Shown here piece after piece: positions 1 to 8,935 of a stretch of 64,000 nucleotides of DNA. Position 1 is the stretch's first letter. The number at the start of each line of letters is the position of its first letter. The notes beneath the pieces are model-generated. The model saw only the letters and a program-made list of their open reading frames with translations, did not search any database and was not told the DNA's origin. The DNA is from JAZGGS01 sp963749485 (GTDB lineage: Bacteria > Bacteroidota > Ignavibacteria > Ignavibacteriales > Ignavibacteriaceae): the NCBI GenBank assembly GCA_963749485.1, contig CAVVMV010000007.1, positions 7,577 through 71,576 on the forward strand, given 5' to 3'. The translations under genes were made by a program, and so were the position numbers.

Positions 1-1
1 G

Positions 2-785
2 ATCATTCGTCCAACCGGTTTGCTTGATCCTCCAATTGAAGTGCGTCCTATAACCGGGCAGATTGATGATCTTATTGCGGAGATAAGAAAAAGAACTGAG
101 AAGAAAGAACGTACGCTTGTTACAACTCTTACTAAAAAGATGGCTGAAGACCTTGCAGATTATTTGGATAAAATTGGTGTGCTTGTAAGATATATTCACA
201 GCGATATAGATTCACTCGAAAGAGTTGAGATATTACGTGATCTTCGTTTAGGTGAATTTGATGTGCTTGTTGGGGTAAATCTTTTAAGAGAAGGATTGGA
301 TCTTCCTGAAGTTTCGCTGGTTGCAATTATTGATGCAGATAAAGAAGGGTTTCTTACGAAGTGAAAAATCGTTGATGCAGGTTGCAGGCAGAACTGCACG
401 AAACGTAAATGGTAAAGTTATTATGTATGCTGATGTCATCACTAAATCGATGCAGAAGACAATAAGCGAAACAAACAGGCGAAGGAAACTTCAAAAAGAA
501 TATAATGAGAAGAATAACATAAAACCTGTTACCATCTATAAGAGTACGGAAGAGATAATGAATTCAACTTCAATTGCAGATATGCGAAAGAAAGATGAAA
601 AAGAAGATTACGGATTTGCAAAAGTAGCAGAACCAGTTTTGAAGTACATGGATAAAGAACAAAAGAAAGATTTGATTGAGCAGTTACGCGAACAGATGCA
701 TGAAGCAGCAAAAGATTTAGAGTTTGAAAAGGCAGCTTCCATAAGAGATGAAATTGCCAAGTTAGAGAAGATGGTGAAATCCTAA
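2..785 (+). CDS. uvrB: UvrABC excinuclease subunit B, C-terminal part, with one frameshift
   Basis: This is the 3' part of UvrB, the helicase-like DNA damage-verification subunit of nucleotide excision repair; the 5' part lies before the window. The open frame at base 2 reads IIRPTGLLDPPIEVRP, the UvrB linker between the motor domains. It continues through helicase motifs V and VI (GVNLLREGLDLPEVSLVAI, then QVAGRTARN) and ends in a UVR domain (roughly the last 40 residues, LEFEKAASIRDEI), which contacts UvrC. The frame breaks near 340-355: the first half ends DKEGFLTK-stop and the second resumes KKGFLRSEKSLMQ, exactly the expected family sequence, so one extra base is the likely cause. Identity is certain. 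The frameshift is probably a sequencing error. Confidence 0.95.
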
Positions 786-898
786 TGTCATTCTGAGCCT
801 ATGACGGTAGCGAAGAATCTTTTTGAATAGTTTATACGATTCTTCTCCGAAGGAGTCCTTCGGATATCCTAATAAATTAGGATTCAGAATCAAAATGA
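784..898. repeat. Multi-hairpin intergenic palindromic element between uvrB and queD
   Basis: The gap between convergent uvrB and queD is filled with nested inverted repeats. TCCGAAGGA/TCCTTCGGA (846-864) and ATCCTAA/TTAGGAT (866-883) are perfect. Outer arms TCATTCTGA (788-796) and TTCAGAATcaaaATGA (884-898), and AAGAATC (814-820) with GATTCTT (839-845), add imperfect pairing. The TCATTCTGAG...AAGAATC wording resembles dispersed palindromic repeats seen between genes in this bacterial group, but I saw no second copy in this window. It could also serve as a transcription terminator for both flanking genes. Confidence 0.5.
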
Positions 899-899
899 A

Positions 900-1317
900 T
901 TATAAACTTATTGTCTCTTCCGCATAATCTTCATCGGTTTCAGAAACTCTAACCATAATTGCATTTACATTTGCAGGAAATATCAGCATGCTTAATTTGA
1001 TTCAAAAGATATGTGCAAATATTTTCCGCAGTTGATTCAAAATCAACAACAACATTTTTTGAATTTAGCTTTTCTAAAAATTCTATTGTAAGCTTATCAT
1101 CTTTGTTAACAAGGAAAGCGTGATCCAGTTTTTCAATAATGGGATTAACTATTTTTTCAATATCATAATAATCTATTACCATTCCGTTTTCATCAAGCTC
1201 ACCTTCAAACTCAACTAACATTTTATATGAATGCCCGTGTATGTTTTTACACTGCCCAAAATGTTCCGGCAGCCTGTGTCCCATTTCCCATTTAAATTCT
1301 TTACCTATTTTCATCAT
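900..1317 (-). CDS. queD: 6-carboxy-5,6,7,8-tetrahydropterin synthase QueD, one frameshift
   Basis: QueD converts 7,8-dihydroneopterin triphosphate to 6-carboxytetrahydropterin, the step before QueE in preQ0/queuosine synthesis. The protein starts MMKIGKEFKWEMGHRL and carries the zinc-binding histidines of the PTPS fold (H of MGHRL and the HGHSY pair), followed by the DYYDIEKIV and LDHAFLV segments. The uninterrupted frame stops at 949, but another frame continues FPANVNAIMVRVSETDEDYAEE to a TAA at 900, which is the normal C-terminus of the family. A one-base deletion near 975-985 therefore splits the gene. The start ATG overlaps the queE stop by four bases, so the two genes are translationally coupled in a queE-queD operon. 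Confidence 0.92.
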
Positions 1318-1952
1318 ACTCCTTTTGTTTCCGGGTGCCAGATAAATTTATGCATCTGTAATTGAAATCTTACTTCCAGCTTATCTTCCAAAATCCAGTT
1401 AACTAATGTTAACGGTTCAAGCTTGCCGAACACAACCGAGGCAAGCAAGGCACATTTATTTTGTAAATCATATTTAACTATTATCTTTTTCATCCAATCA
1501 TAATCTTCGCGGTTACCTATTACAAATTTTACTTCATCATCTTTTTTAAGATGATCTACATTTTCATATAAATTTTTATCCATCATTCCACTGGATGGAC
1601 ATTTCAAATCCATAATTATCTTAACTCGTTCATCAACTTCTTTTATCGGCATATTTCCCGCAGTTTCCAGCATTACATCAAAATCCTTATCGCATAACTT
1701 TTTCATCAGCTTAATGCTTTCATCCTGCATGAGCGGTTCGCCGCCTGTAACTTCCACAAGCTTGCAGTTGTATTTTTTCACCTCTTCAATTATTTCATCA
1801 ACCGATCTCTCTTTTCCTTCAAAAAACGCATATTCGGTATCGCAGTATGTGCAGCGGAGGTTACACCCGGTTAATCGAATAAATACGCACAGAAGCCCGG
1901 CATTGGTACTTTCGCCCTGTATTGAGTGATATATTTCATTCACTTTTAACAT
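1314..1952 (-). CDS. queE: 7-carboxy-7-deazaguanine synthase QueE (radical SAM)
   Basis: QueE is the radical SAM enzyme that rearranges 6-carboxytetrahydropterin to 7-carboxy-7-deazaguanine, on the route to preQ0 and queuosine or DNA deazapurines. The 212-residue protein is intact and has family length. It opens NEIYHSIQGEST, has the [4Fe-4S]-binding cysteines in CNLRCTYC (about residues 31-38) and the EVTGGEPL SAM-binding motif near residue 70. Its stop overlaps the queD start (ATGA). No Shine-Dalgarno is obvious before the ATG and I saw no preQ1 riboswitch in the short leader. The cluster contains only these two genes of the pathway. Confidence 0.95.
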   Translation of the reverse strand: MLKVNEIYHSIQGESTNAGLLCVFIRLTGCNLRCTYCDTEYAFFEGKERSVDEIIEEVKKYNCKLVEVTGGEPLMQDESIKLMKKLCDKDFDVMLETAGNMPIKEVDERVKIIMDLKCPSSGMMDKNLYENVDHLKKDDEVKFVIGNREDYDWMKKIIVKYDLQNKCALLASVVFGKLEPLTLVNWILEDKLEVRFQLQMHKFIWHPETKGV

Positions 1953-2013
1953 AAAAAGCAGGATTTTAAGCTATAATTGAAGAAATTGAGGAGTAAAAAT
2001 ACTAAACTAATAT

Positions 2014-2042
2014 TTGACTTCAAATGCCCAAATATCTATATT
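2014..2042 (+). promoter_or_regulatory. Sigma-70-type promoter of rpsT
   Basis: TTGACT (2014-2019) and TATATT (2037-2042) are separated by exactly 17 bases and lie about 44 bases before the rpsT start codon. The two boxes match the housekeeping consensus at five of six positions each. Assignment is by sequence only. Confidence 0.55.
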
Positions 2043-2085
2043 TTGTGTTCGTTTTTTTAGAAATTTAGAACAGGAAAACTATTTA

Positions 2086-2364
2086 ATGGCAAACCATAAA
2101 TCGGCAAAGAAGAGAATACGTACATCTGAGAGAAAACGTGTGGCTAATAAGAATGCAACATCTAAAATTAAATCGAGTTTAAAGAAAGTGTTTGATTCTA
2201 AGAATAAAGAAGAAGCAGAAAAGTTATATAAAGATGCGGTTAGTTTATTAGATAAGAACACTACAAAGAACAGAATCCCGAAGAATAATGCTTCCAGGAA
2301 AAAATCACAGCTTACAAAACATTTAAATAGTTTAAAGCCAGCCAAGACTGAAACTAAAGATTAA
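2086..2364 (+). CDS. rpsT: 30S ribosomal protein S20
   Basis: S20 binds 16S rRNA early in 30S assembly. The 92-residue protein begins MANHKSAKKRIRTSERKR and is strongly basic throughout, as expected. The frame is open further upstream, but the ATG at 2086 gives the conserved N-terminus and is preceded by AGGA 12 bases upstream, so it is the start. The gene stands alone with its own promoter-like sequence and is followed by a palindromic terminator. Confidence 0.97.
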   Translation: MANHKSAKKRIRTSERKRVANKNATSKIKSSLKKVFDSKNKEEAEKLYKDAVSLLDKNTTKNRIPKNNASRKKSQLTKHLNSLKPAKTETKD

Positions 2365-2419
2365 GCGGAATTAAAATAAAAGTTTTCAGCCTGAGGCTGA
2401 TGAGCCTTTGGCAAGAAAG

Positions 2420-2446
2420 AAGCTCTTCAATTGAAGAGCTTTTTTA
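2420..2446. terminator. Bidirectional terminator between rpsT and aspA
   Basis: A perfect inverted repeat AAGCTCTTC-AATT-GAAGAGCTT (2420-2441) is followed on the plus strand by a T-rich run. It lies between the convergent 3' ends of rpsT and the aspartase gene. The plus-strand tail is the better U-tract. Confidence 0.8.
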
Positions 2447-2450
2447 TTGC

Positions 2451-4320
2451 CTAATCCTGTTTACCGGATTTAATCATATTTTCCGGGGAAAGTATTTTAT
2501 CAAGTTCTTCTTTAGATAGCAGCTTCCTCTCTAAAACCAGTTCATAAACACCTTTATTTTTTTCCAACGCTTCCTTTGCTAATGAAGTTGAAGTTTCATA
2601 TCCTAAAACAGGATTTAAAGCGGTTACTAACCCGATGCTGTTTTCAACCAATTGTTTACAATGATCCTTATTCGCCGTGATATCATTTATACATTTATAA
2701 ACAAGAGTTTCCATTCCATTCTTCAGCATCTCTATAGATTCAAACAGACTTTGAACAATAACCGGTTCAAAAACATTTAACTCTAACTGCCCGGCTTCGG
2801 CAGCTATGGTTACTGTTAAATCATTGCCGATAACTTTAAAGGCAATCTGGTTTACAACTTCTGGTATTACAGGATTAACTTTACCTGGCATAATTGATGA
2901 ACCCGGCTGCATTGGCGGAAGATTGATTTCATTTAATCCTGCACGCGGACCTGATGAAAGCAAACGAAGATCGTTGCACATTTTTGATAATTTTACCGCC
3001 AATCTTTTTACAGCAGAGGAATACATTACAAAAGCTCCCGTATCCTGCGTGGCTTCAACAAGATTTCCTGCAAGTTTAATATCAAGATTTGTAATATTTC
3101 TTAAATGATGAATACATTTTTCACTGTAACCGGGTTCAGCATTTATTCCTGTGCCGATTGCAGTTGCTCCCATGTTTACTTCCAAAAATAAATTTGACAT
3201 TTTCTTCAAGTCTTGCAACTTCTTCTTCGAAAGTAACTGCATAAGCTTCGAAAGACTGACCAAGAGTCATCGGTACAGCATCCTGGAGCTGCGTTCTTCC
3301 CATTTTTATTACATCTGAAAATTCATTCGCTTTTTTTCGTAATGCTTTTATTAAAATGTTCAAAACATCAAGCAGTTTTTTGTTGCTGTTTATTAAAGCT
3401 ATTTTAATTGAAGTAGGATATGCATCATTAGTTGATTGTGATAAATTTACATGATTGTTAGGATGGCAATATTTATAATCTCCTTTTTCGTAACCAAGAA
3501 TCGTTAACGCGCGGTTTGCTATTACTTCGTTGGCATTCATATTTGTTGAAGTTCCAGCACCACCCTGTATCATATCCACAACAAAGTGAGTGTGCAGTTT
3601 ACCGTTTATAATTTCATTACAGGCTTGAACTATCGCATCAGTTATAGGTTTTGATAACAATCCTAAATCGTGATTTGCTTTTGCGGCTGCCATTTTTACC
3701 ATCGCCAGCGCCTGTATAAGAACAGGATAAAAATTAAGCGTAACTCCGCTGATGTTAAAATTTTCAATTGCACGCAGAGTTTGTACACCATAATATCTTT
3801 CAAAAGGAACGGCTCTATCGCCAAGCAGATCGTGCTCGTTGCGGGTTCTTCCGGAATCGTACTGTGCGCCAACGCTTAAACCTTTTGAATTTGCATTACT
3901 CATACGGCGGGAAATTACACGGGAAATTTGAGAATAGATTTTTACAGAAATTTCCCCGTTTGCTTTTACAATTTCTGTGAATTTATCGCGGCTGATAAGA
4001 AAAACTTTTGTTTTTAAAAGTGCTCTTGCAGATGTTGAATGAGGAGAATCATCAATTAAGGAACCTTCTGCTAAAAAATCGTGTTTGCTGAAGAATGACA
4101 AACGGTTTTCTTCACCATAAGGAGTTTTTTTAAATAGCTCTACTTCGCCATCATAAATTAAGTAAACATCTTTTCGCGGGTTGTGTTCTCTGAATAAAAG
4201 CTCATCTTTTTCGTAAACTTTTTCCTGCAGACCGGAAGCAACTAAATTCAGTTCTTCATCCGTTAATTCCTTAAACAGCTCTATCTTTTTAATAAACTCA
4301 ATTATTTGTGCTTTATCCAT
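2451..4320 (-). CDS. aspA: Aspartate ammonia-lyase with N-terminal cyclic-nucleotide-binding-like domain, one frameshift
   Basis: The C-terminal two thirds is aspartase, which reversibly deaminates L-aspartate to fumarate and ammonia. It starts near residue 158 (RTRNEHDLLGDRAVPFERYYG) and contains the catalytic-loop signature GSSIMPGKVNP and the family-specific PVIPEVVNQIAFKVIGND. Residues about 10-140 form a cNMP-binding-like beta-barrel (LFKELTDEELNLVASG; then a phosphate-cassette-like AEGSLIDDSPHSTSA). The Arg that normally contacts the cyclic phosphate appears as His94, so ligand binding is uncertain. Total length is about 622 residues against about 470 for ordinary aspartases. A frameshift near 3175-3195 separates EENVK from FLEVNMGATAIGTGIN, and is probably a sequencing error. 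Fumarase is a less likely name because the motifs are aspartase-like. Confidence 0.88.
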
Positions 4321-4348
4321 TTTTTACTCCTTTTAATTGAGCAAAATC

Positions 4349-4648
4349 TCACAGGAAGTATCTTTTCAATACCTCCCACTCTATTTTATAAACAGTCAAA
4401 TCTGATTTTTCTAATTTTTTAAGTTTCTCTATGTAATCATCACGAGTTATATCCCAATAATATTTTAACTCTCCCTATTCATATTTTTTTACAATCTTTG
4501 GGAGATTGTGAATATGATCTAATTCAATTTGGCAATACTTTAGGTTTCATTGTCTTAAATTAAACCTTATTGACAAAATTGCTGTTTCAAGAATTTCACC
4601 ACTTGCTACTCTCACTTTTTTAGGAAATTTATCTTCTTTACCAAACAT
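4349..4648 (-). pseudogene. Decayed small gene with two in-frame stops
   Basis: The 379-base gap between aspA and the nucleotidyltransferase holds a single continuous minus-strand frame of 100 codons starting at ATG 4648. It reads MFGKEDKFPKKVRVASGEIL..., then a TGA at about codon 35, NLKYCQIELDHIHNLPKIVKKYE, a TAG, and GELKYYWDITRDDYIEKL to a final TGA. The coding-like composition runs through both stops in one frame, so the gene seems inactivated by substitutions rather than by indels. The DHIHNLP and LKYYWD pieces look like a small uncharacterised soluble protein that I cannot name. The remaining 4649-4699 stretch shows nothing. Confidence 0.55.
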
Positions 4649-4699
4649 GATACAATAATAATTTATTTCTCAAACAGTATGCTATTGGAATTATGTTAT

Positions 4700-5603
4700 T
4701 TAATAATCAATACTAATTTTCCTAGCTATCTCATTCATTTCTTTAAGCACTTCCTGTGTATTAAAGCCCATTACAACATAATTTTTTTCAGGGCTTGCTG
4801 CTGCAACTGTGTAACCTTTTTCGTTAAATAGTGCAATAAGGTCTGTTAGGTAAATTTCACTCTGCACGTTGTTGCTTTTTAGTTTGCCAATCATTTCCGT
4901 AAGCTTGCCGTAATCTAAAAGCAAAAACGCCGGAGTTGTACTCGTTGTTTTTTATAAGCTCTTCTTTCGTGTAAGTATATTCTTTTCCTTTGTAAGTTGT
5001 TGTAAATGGTTTATCATCAGGTAAAGCAAGAATATCTTTATGTTCCATTATTTGTATTACATTTCCGGTTTCATCTTTTGCCCTGATAATTCTGCCGTAA
5101 TAATTATCTTCAGGTTTTCCTTCGTACAAACCTGTAAGCACAATCATATCAGCATTAGATTTTAAAAACTCATTCCGGAACTGCTTTATGGTTTCTGCAT
5201 CAATCAATCCCATATCACCGGGAAGTATGTAGACAATCGCATCATCGGGAATGTCTTTTAATCCCTGCAAAGCAACCTGTACTGCGTGTCCTGTTCCGTG
5301 CTGCTCTTCCTGGTATACATAAACTGTTCTTTCTCTTTTTCCAAGATATTCCATAACATCTGCAGCTTTTATTCCCACAACAATAATTGTGTTTATTCCT
5401 TCAACACCTTTTATGCAGGCGTTATAAACTCTTTCAACTGTTGGCACACCCAAAATTGTGTGCAGCATTTTGGATTTTTCGGATTTTAATCTTTTACCAT
5501 GCCCTGCAGCAAGAATTATTGCAAGTTCCTTACAATTTTTATCAAACCGCGAAGAGAGTTTGTTCACATTTTCTAAAACCAGTTTTCTCTCCTTATTATT
5601 CAT
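4700..5603 (-). CDS. GlmU-like single-domain sugar-phosphate nucleotidyltransferase, one frameshift
   Basis: This is a nucleotidyltransferase of the GlmU pyrophosphorylase type, making an NDP-sugar from a sugar-1-phosphate. The signature LAAGHGKRLKSEKSKMLH (from about residue 31) is the nucleotide-binding loop, followed by QEEQHGTGHAV, ILPGDMGLID (metal-binding Asp) and NSGVFAF. The frame breaks near 4905-4925. The second half continues DYGKLTEMIGKLKSNNVQSEIYLTDLIALFNEKG, which is the expected GlmU sequence. It stops after about 300 residues, so the left-handed beta-helix acetyltransferase domain of true GlmU is absent. The O-antigen ligase-like gene ends immediately before its ATG (TAAATG), which suggests a shared role in surface glycan synthesis. 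Confidence 0.85.
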
Positions 5604-6881
5604 TTATATATCTCCACTTTTAGCAATATTAATATCCTGTTTATTGTTAGAAATATTTTCCTCATCAATTCTCTTTCCTGATTGAACTATTATCTGCAGC
5701 GTAGTTGCTGCAAGGAACCACCAGAAAATGTTATTCTCAAGATCGGTAAAAAAACATTGGAATAGAGCAGCCACAAGTATTCCCGAAATTCCCAGAATTG
5801 CAGAGAAAATAATTTTCTTATCTGCATCCTTCCACAAATTTTTAGAAAAAGCTTTAACCGCAAAATAGAACCATGCAATCCACATAGCCAGCCACGCTGC
5901 GAGACCAACAATGCCGTTTAAAACAGTTACATTTATAAAATCATTGTGTGCATGACCTGTAGCATCGTAAAAACCGGGAACTTTAAACATTTCAAAGTAA
6001 TGAGAAAAATTACCATGACCGATCCCAAAGAATATATTTTCTTTAAATATTTCCCATGAAGTAAGCCATAATGTTAACCGACCCTCATTTTGTGATAAAT
6101 CAAAAATACTAATAAACCTGCTTTGTAAATCCGGAATCAGGAAAAATAAAACAACGCCGGAAAGTATCAATCCACCTAATACATAAAGAAACCGTTTCCG
6201 ATTTACAATCAAAGTACCAAGCAGTATAACAAAAATTACTGCTAACCATGCACTGCGTGTGAATGACGCAACAATACTTAGAAAAATTATTGCGGCAAAG
6301 AGAAGATAAACGTATCGCTCAATTTTCTGATTGCCTGCCAGAATGAAAAAAGCGAAGGCGGCTGCAAACGCAAATAACTGGTTGCCACCATAAGTATAAA
6401 AACCGCCGTATCCACCAATAGCTCTAAAAAAATTTCCCTGCGCTGTTAAAGTTTCACCCTTGAAAATATCAACACCGGAAAAAAACTGAAATATTCCGTA
6501 CAGCCCTGCAACAGCAGCGGAAAGAAGCAAAACTCTGAATCCTTGCTTCCTCCAGAGTGCCTTTATTGGTAAAGAAACCAGGAAAGGAATTGTTATGATT
6601 ACCCAATCATTTTGGAAAACAGAATTAAGTGAGTGTGCTACATCATCAGTTCGACTAGCGCTTATTAAATCGGTTAGCAGATAAATGCCAAGAAAAATAT
6701 AAAACGGATGATAGATAAAAGGCGAACGGCGCTTTAATACCGAAAGCAGAATTGACAGCAGAATAACTGCACCCAAAGCAATTTGCATTCCTGCCATAGA
6801 CCATGGTAAAATTAAACACCAGAATACAAACATTACCTGAAGTGTTTTATCTATTTGCTTAATAAATTTTTCTTTTAACAA
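5604..6881 (-). CDS. O-antigen ligase/polymerase family membrane protein
   Basis: A 425-residue inner-membrane protein with about ten to twelve hydrophobic segments. The periplasmic-loop region contains HAHNDFINVTVLNG near residue 315, the pattern typical of the Wzy/WaaL O-antigen ligase superfamily, which joins or polymerises lipid-linked glycans in the periplasm. The segment GHGNFSHYFEMF just before it also fits the family. The stop codon abuts the start of the downstream nucleotidyltransferase. Whether it acts as ligase or polymerase cannot be told from sequence. No glycosyltransferase cluster accompanies it here. Confidence 0.85.
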   Translation of the reverse strand: MLKEKFIKQIDKTLQVMFVFWCLILPWSMAGMQIALGAVILLSILLSVLKRRSPFIYHPFYIFLGIYLLTDLISASRTDDVAHSLNSVFQNDWVIITIPFLVSLPIKALWRKQGFRVLLLSAAVAGLYGIFQFFSGVDIFKGETLTAQGNFFRAIGGYGGFYTYGGNQLFAFAAAFAFFILAGNQKIERYVYLLFAAIIFLSIVASFTRSAWLAVIFVILLGTLIVNRKRFLYVLGGLILSGVVLFFLIPDLQSRFISIFDLSQNEGRLTLWLTSWEIFKENIFFGIGHGNFSHYFEMFKVPGFYDATGHAHNDFINVTVLNGIVGLAAWLAMWIAWFYFAVKAFSKNLWKDADKKIIFSAILGISGILVAALFQCFFTDLENNIFWWFLAATTLQIIVQSGKRIDEENISNNKQDINIAKSGDI

Positions 6882-6952
6882 AAAGAATTATCCTTCTGAA
6901 ATTATAGTTTAATTATTCTGAATTGTTAACCGGTTCATCTAAATTAATAACT

Positions 6953-7970
6953 TTACCGAGGAATATTAACAATTCCACAGCCGCCTCTTATTCTTACAGT
7001 TGCAACAAGTTCATTCTGTTTGTAATTATAAATATTGATGTAGCTTTGATAATTTAATCCATCATCAAAAACAAGCAGGTTGTCAAAAGTAATATAGTTT
7101 TTTACGCCTGTCCCTTCCCATTTGGAAACTAATGAATCGCCATTAATAGAATAAACAAAAAGTTCCGATTGCTTTTGAATATTTACAGATTCACTATCCG
7201 GGGTGATGGTTGAGAAAAATAAAAAATCTTCATCATTACTCCAGCTTACTTTATTAATCTCATAGTTAGCTTGAGTTATAAATTGCAAGTTGTCTTCGCC
7301 TGCAGTTTTTAGGAAAATTGAATCCCCATCCGCAGCAATTCCATAATTACCCGAAGGTGATACAGTTGAACTCCTGTTAGGAATTAGTGAAGGATATCCA
7401 TCATTAATTATATCATAAGTTTCGGTTTTTTCATCAATCAATCTTCCAAAAGTATTGTAAAATTTTTTATCAACATTAAAGTAGCTGGATATGGTTTTAT
7501 CGATTGAGGTAATAATAACCTCGTAATTTCCATCATCATTCCATTGTGCAAGCAGCTGGCTGCCGTTTCCAAAATCCTCAATCATTTCAACGGCTCGATT
7601 TTCAGGATTTACGCGGTAAAATTTAATTCTATTAACAAAGGGTAATCCGCCGCGTGTACCTGATTTTCCAGCTGTTAAAAAGAAAACTGAACTAAGATCC
7701 CTGCTGTAGTTTAAACTTATTACAGATTCTTTCTGAACTGCAAACAACGGTACATATTGTTGCTCCTGAATATTATATTTGAAAACACCCGGTTTACCGT
7801 GATACATTCCAACAAATAAAAAATGATCTCGTTTTTCAATTGGTATTGTATCACGCACTTCAGTTGAATCAACCTTGTTCATCTACATTTTTATTTTGCT
7901 TGTTATCGCAGCTTACTGTAATAAGTAATATAAAAAGTGCAAGGCAACTTATTTTTATTTTGTGCTGCAT
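6953..7970 (-). CDS. Putative lipoprotein with beta-propeller-like body, one frameshift
   Basis: The long open part (MNKVDSTEVRDTIPIEKRDHF...) lacks a signal, but the frame just upstream encodes MQHKIKISCLALFILLITVSC, a lipoprotein signal peptide with a VSC lipobox, then DNKQNKNVDEQG. Joining the two needs one indel near 7870-7885, giving about 339 residues from the ATG at 7970. Repeating pieces such as SRDLSSVFFLTAG, VSPSGNYGIAADGDSIF and WSNDEDFLFFSTITPD resemble blades of TolB/WD40-type propellers. I do not recognise a specific family. It is probably anchored in an envelope membrane. Confidence 0.65.
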
Positions 7971-8042
7971 TTTATTAAAAACTTACCGGGTTATAATAAA
8001 ATTAAATTAGCTAAATGAAATAATATACTTATAACATCAATC

Positions 8043-8935
8043 TCAACCACGCGGATGAAAATCTTTATGCATCTGTTTAATATATTCCCTGTCAATATGC
8101 GTATAAATTTGTGTTGTAGAGATATCAGCATGTCCAAGCATCTCCTGAACAGCACGGAGATCAGCTCCACCTTCCAGCAAATGAGTTGCAAATGAATGCC
8201 TGAAAGTATGAGGATGAACTTCCTTTTTTATTCCAGCATCTTTAACATATTTATCAACAATTTTCCATATACCCATCCTGGAAAGCTTTGTTCCTCTTTT
8301 GTTGAGGAAAAGAAAATTTTCACTTTTATGTTTTTTCTCAAGCATCGGTCTGCTTTTAATTAAATATTCTTTTACCCACTTTACCGCCGATCTTCCTACC
8401 GGAACCAATCTTTCTTTGGATCCCTTGCCGAACACTCTAATCATTTCTTCATTAAAAAAAAGATCTGAAACTTTTAAGCCAAGCAGTTCTGAAACGCGAA
8501 CACCACAAGCATAAAGCAATTCGAGCAAAGCTTTATCGCGTAATCCAAGCACGTTTGAAGTATCCGGTCTTGCTAAAATGGAATCCACTTCTGTAACCGA
8601 AAGAACCAGCGGCAAACCTTTTTTAAGTTTTGGGGAAGAAACTTTCTCCATCGGGTTCTCTTTAATGTAATTTTGTATAAAGAGATACCTGAAAAAACCT
8701 TTAATTGAAGAGTAATACCTTGCTGCAGAATTGCTGCTTAACCCGGTTTTATTAAGAGATGAGAAAAATGAGTTTAAATCTTTTTTATTTACCTGGGAAG
8801 GATCGGTGATGCCAAGTGTTTCCAGGAAACTTAGCAGGAGATGAAATATCATTTTTATATGATGAGACTGTGTTGCCCGATAAATTTCTTTCATAGTTTA
8901 AGAGTAGTTAAGTATTCTTTCAGAAATATTTCCAT
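8043..8935 (-). CDS. xerD: Tyrosine recombinase XerD/XerA-type, two frameshifts
   Basis: A site-specific recombinase that resolves chromosome dimers at dif sites. The C-terminal catalytic domain is intact: Arg in ACGVRVSELLGL, Lys in FGKGSKERLVPV, the HPHTFRHSFATHL box, LGHADISTT and the nucleophilic Tyr in QIYTH. The N-terminal SAM-like domain is split over three frames: MEIFLKEYLTTLK, then ERNLSGNTVSSYKNDIS, then LLLSFLETLGITDPSQVN. That places single-base errors near 8885-8895 and 8845-8860 and the true start at ATG 8935. That ATG overlaps the stop of the HD protein (TAATG). Assembled length is about 298 residues, the usual size for XerC/D; choosing D over C is a judgement from sequence feel. 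Confidence 0.88.

Noticed and set aside
321..365. Programmed ribosomal frameshift in uvrB or other split genes
   Set aside because: Slippery heptamers with downstream structures are not seen at most breaks, the breaks affect unrelated genes, and both indel directions occur. Sequence error is simpler.
1953..2085. Possible preQ1 riboswitch before queE
   Set aside because: The minus-strand leader has no preQ1-type stem with a following A-rich pseudoknot tail and no recognisable aptamer core. The stretch carries the rpsT promoter on the other strand.
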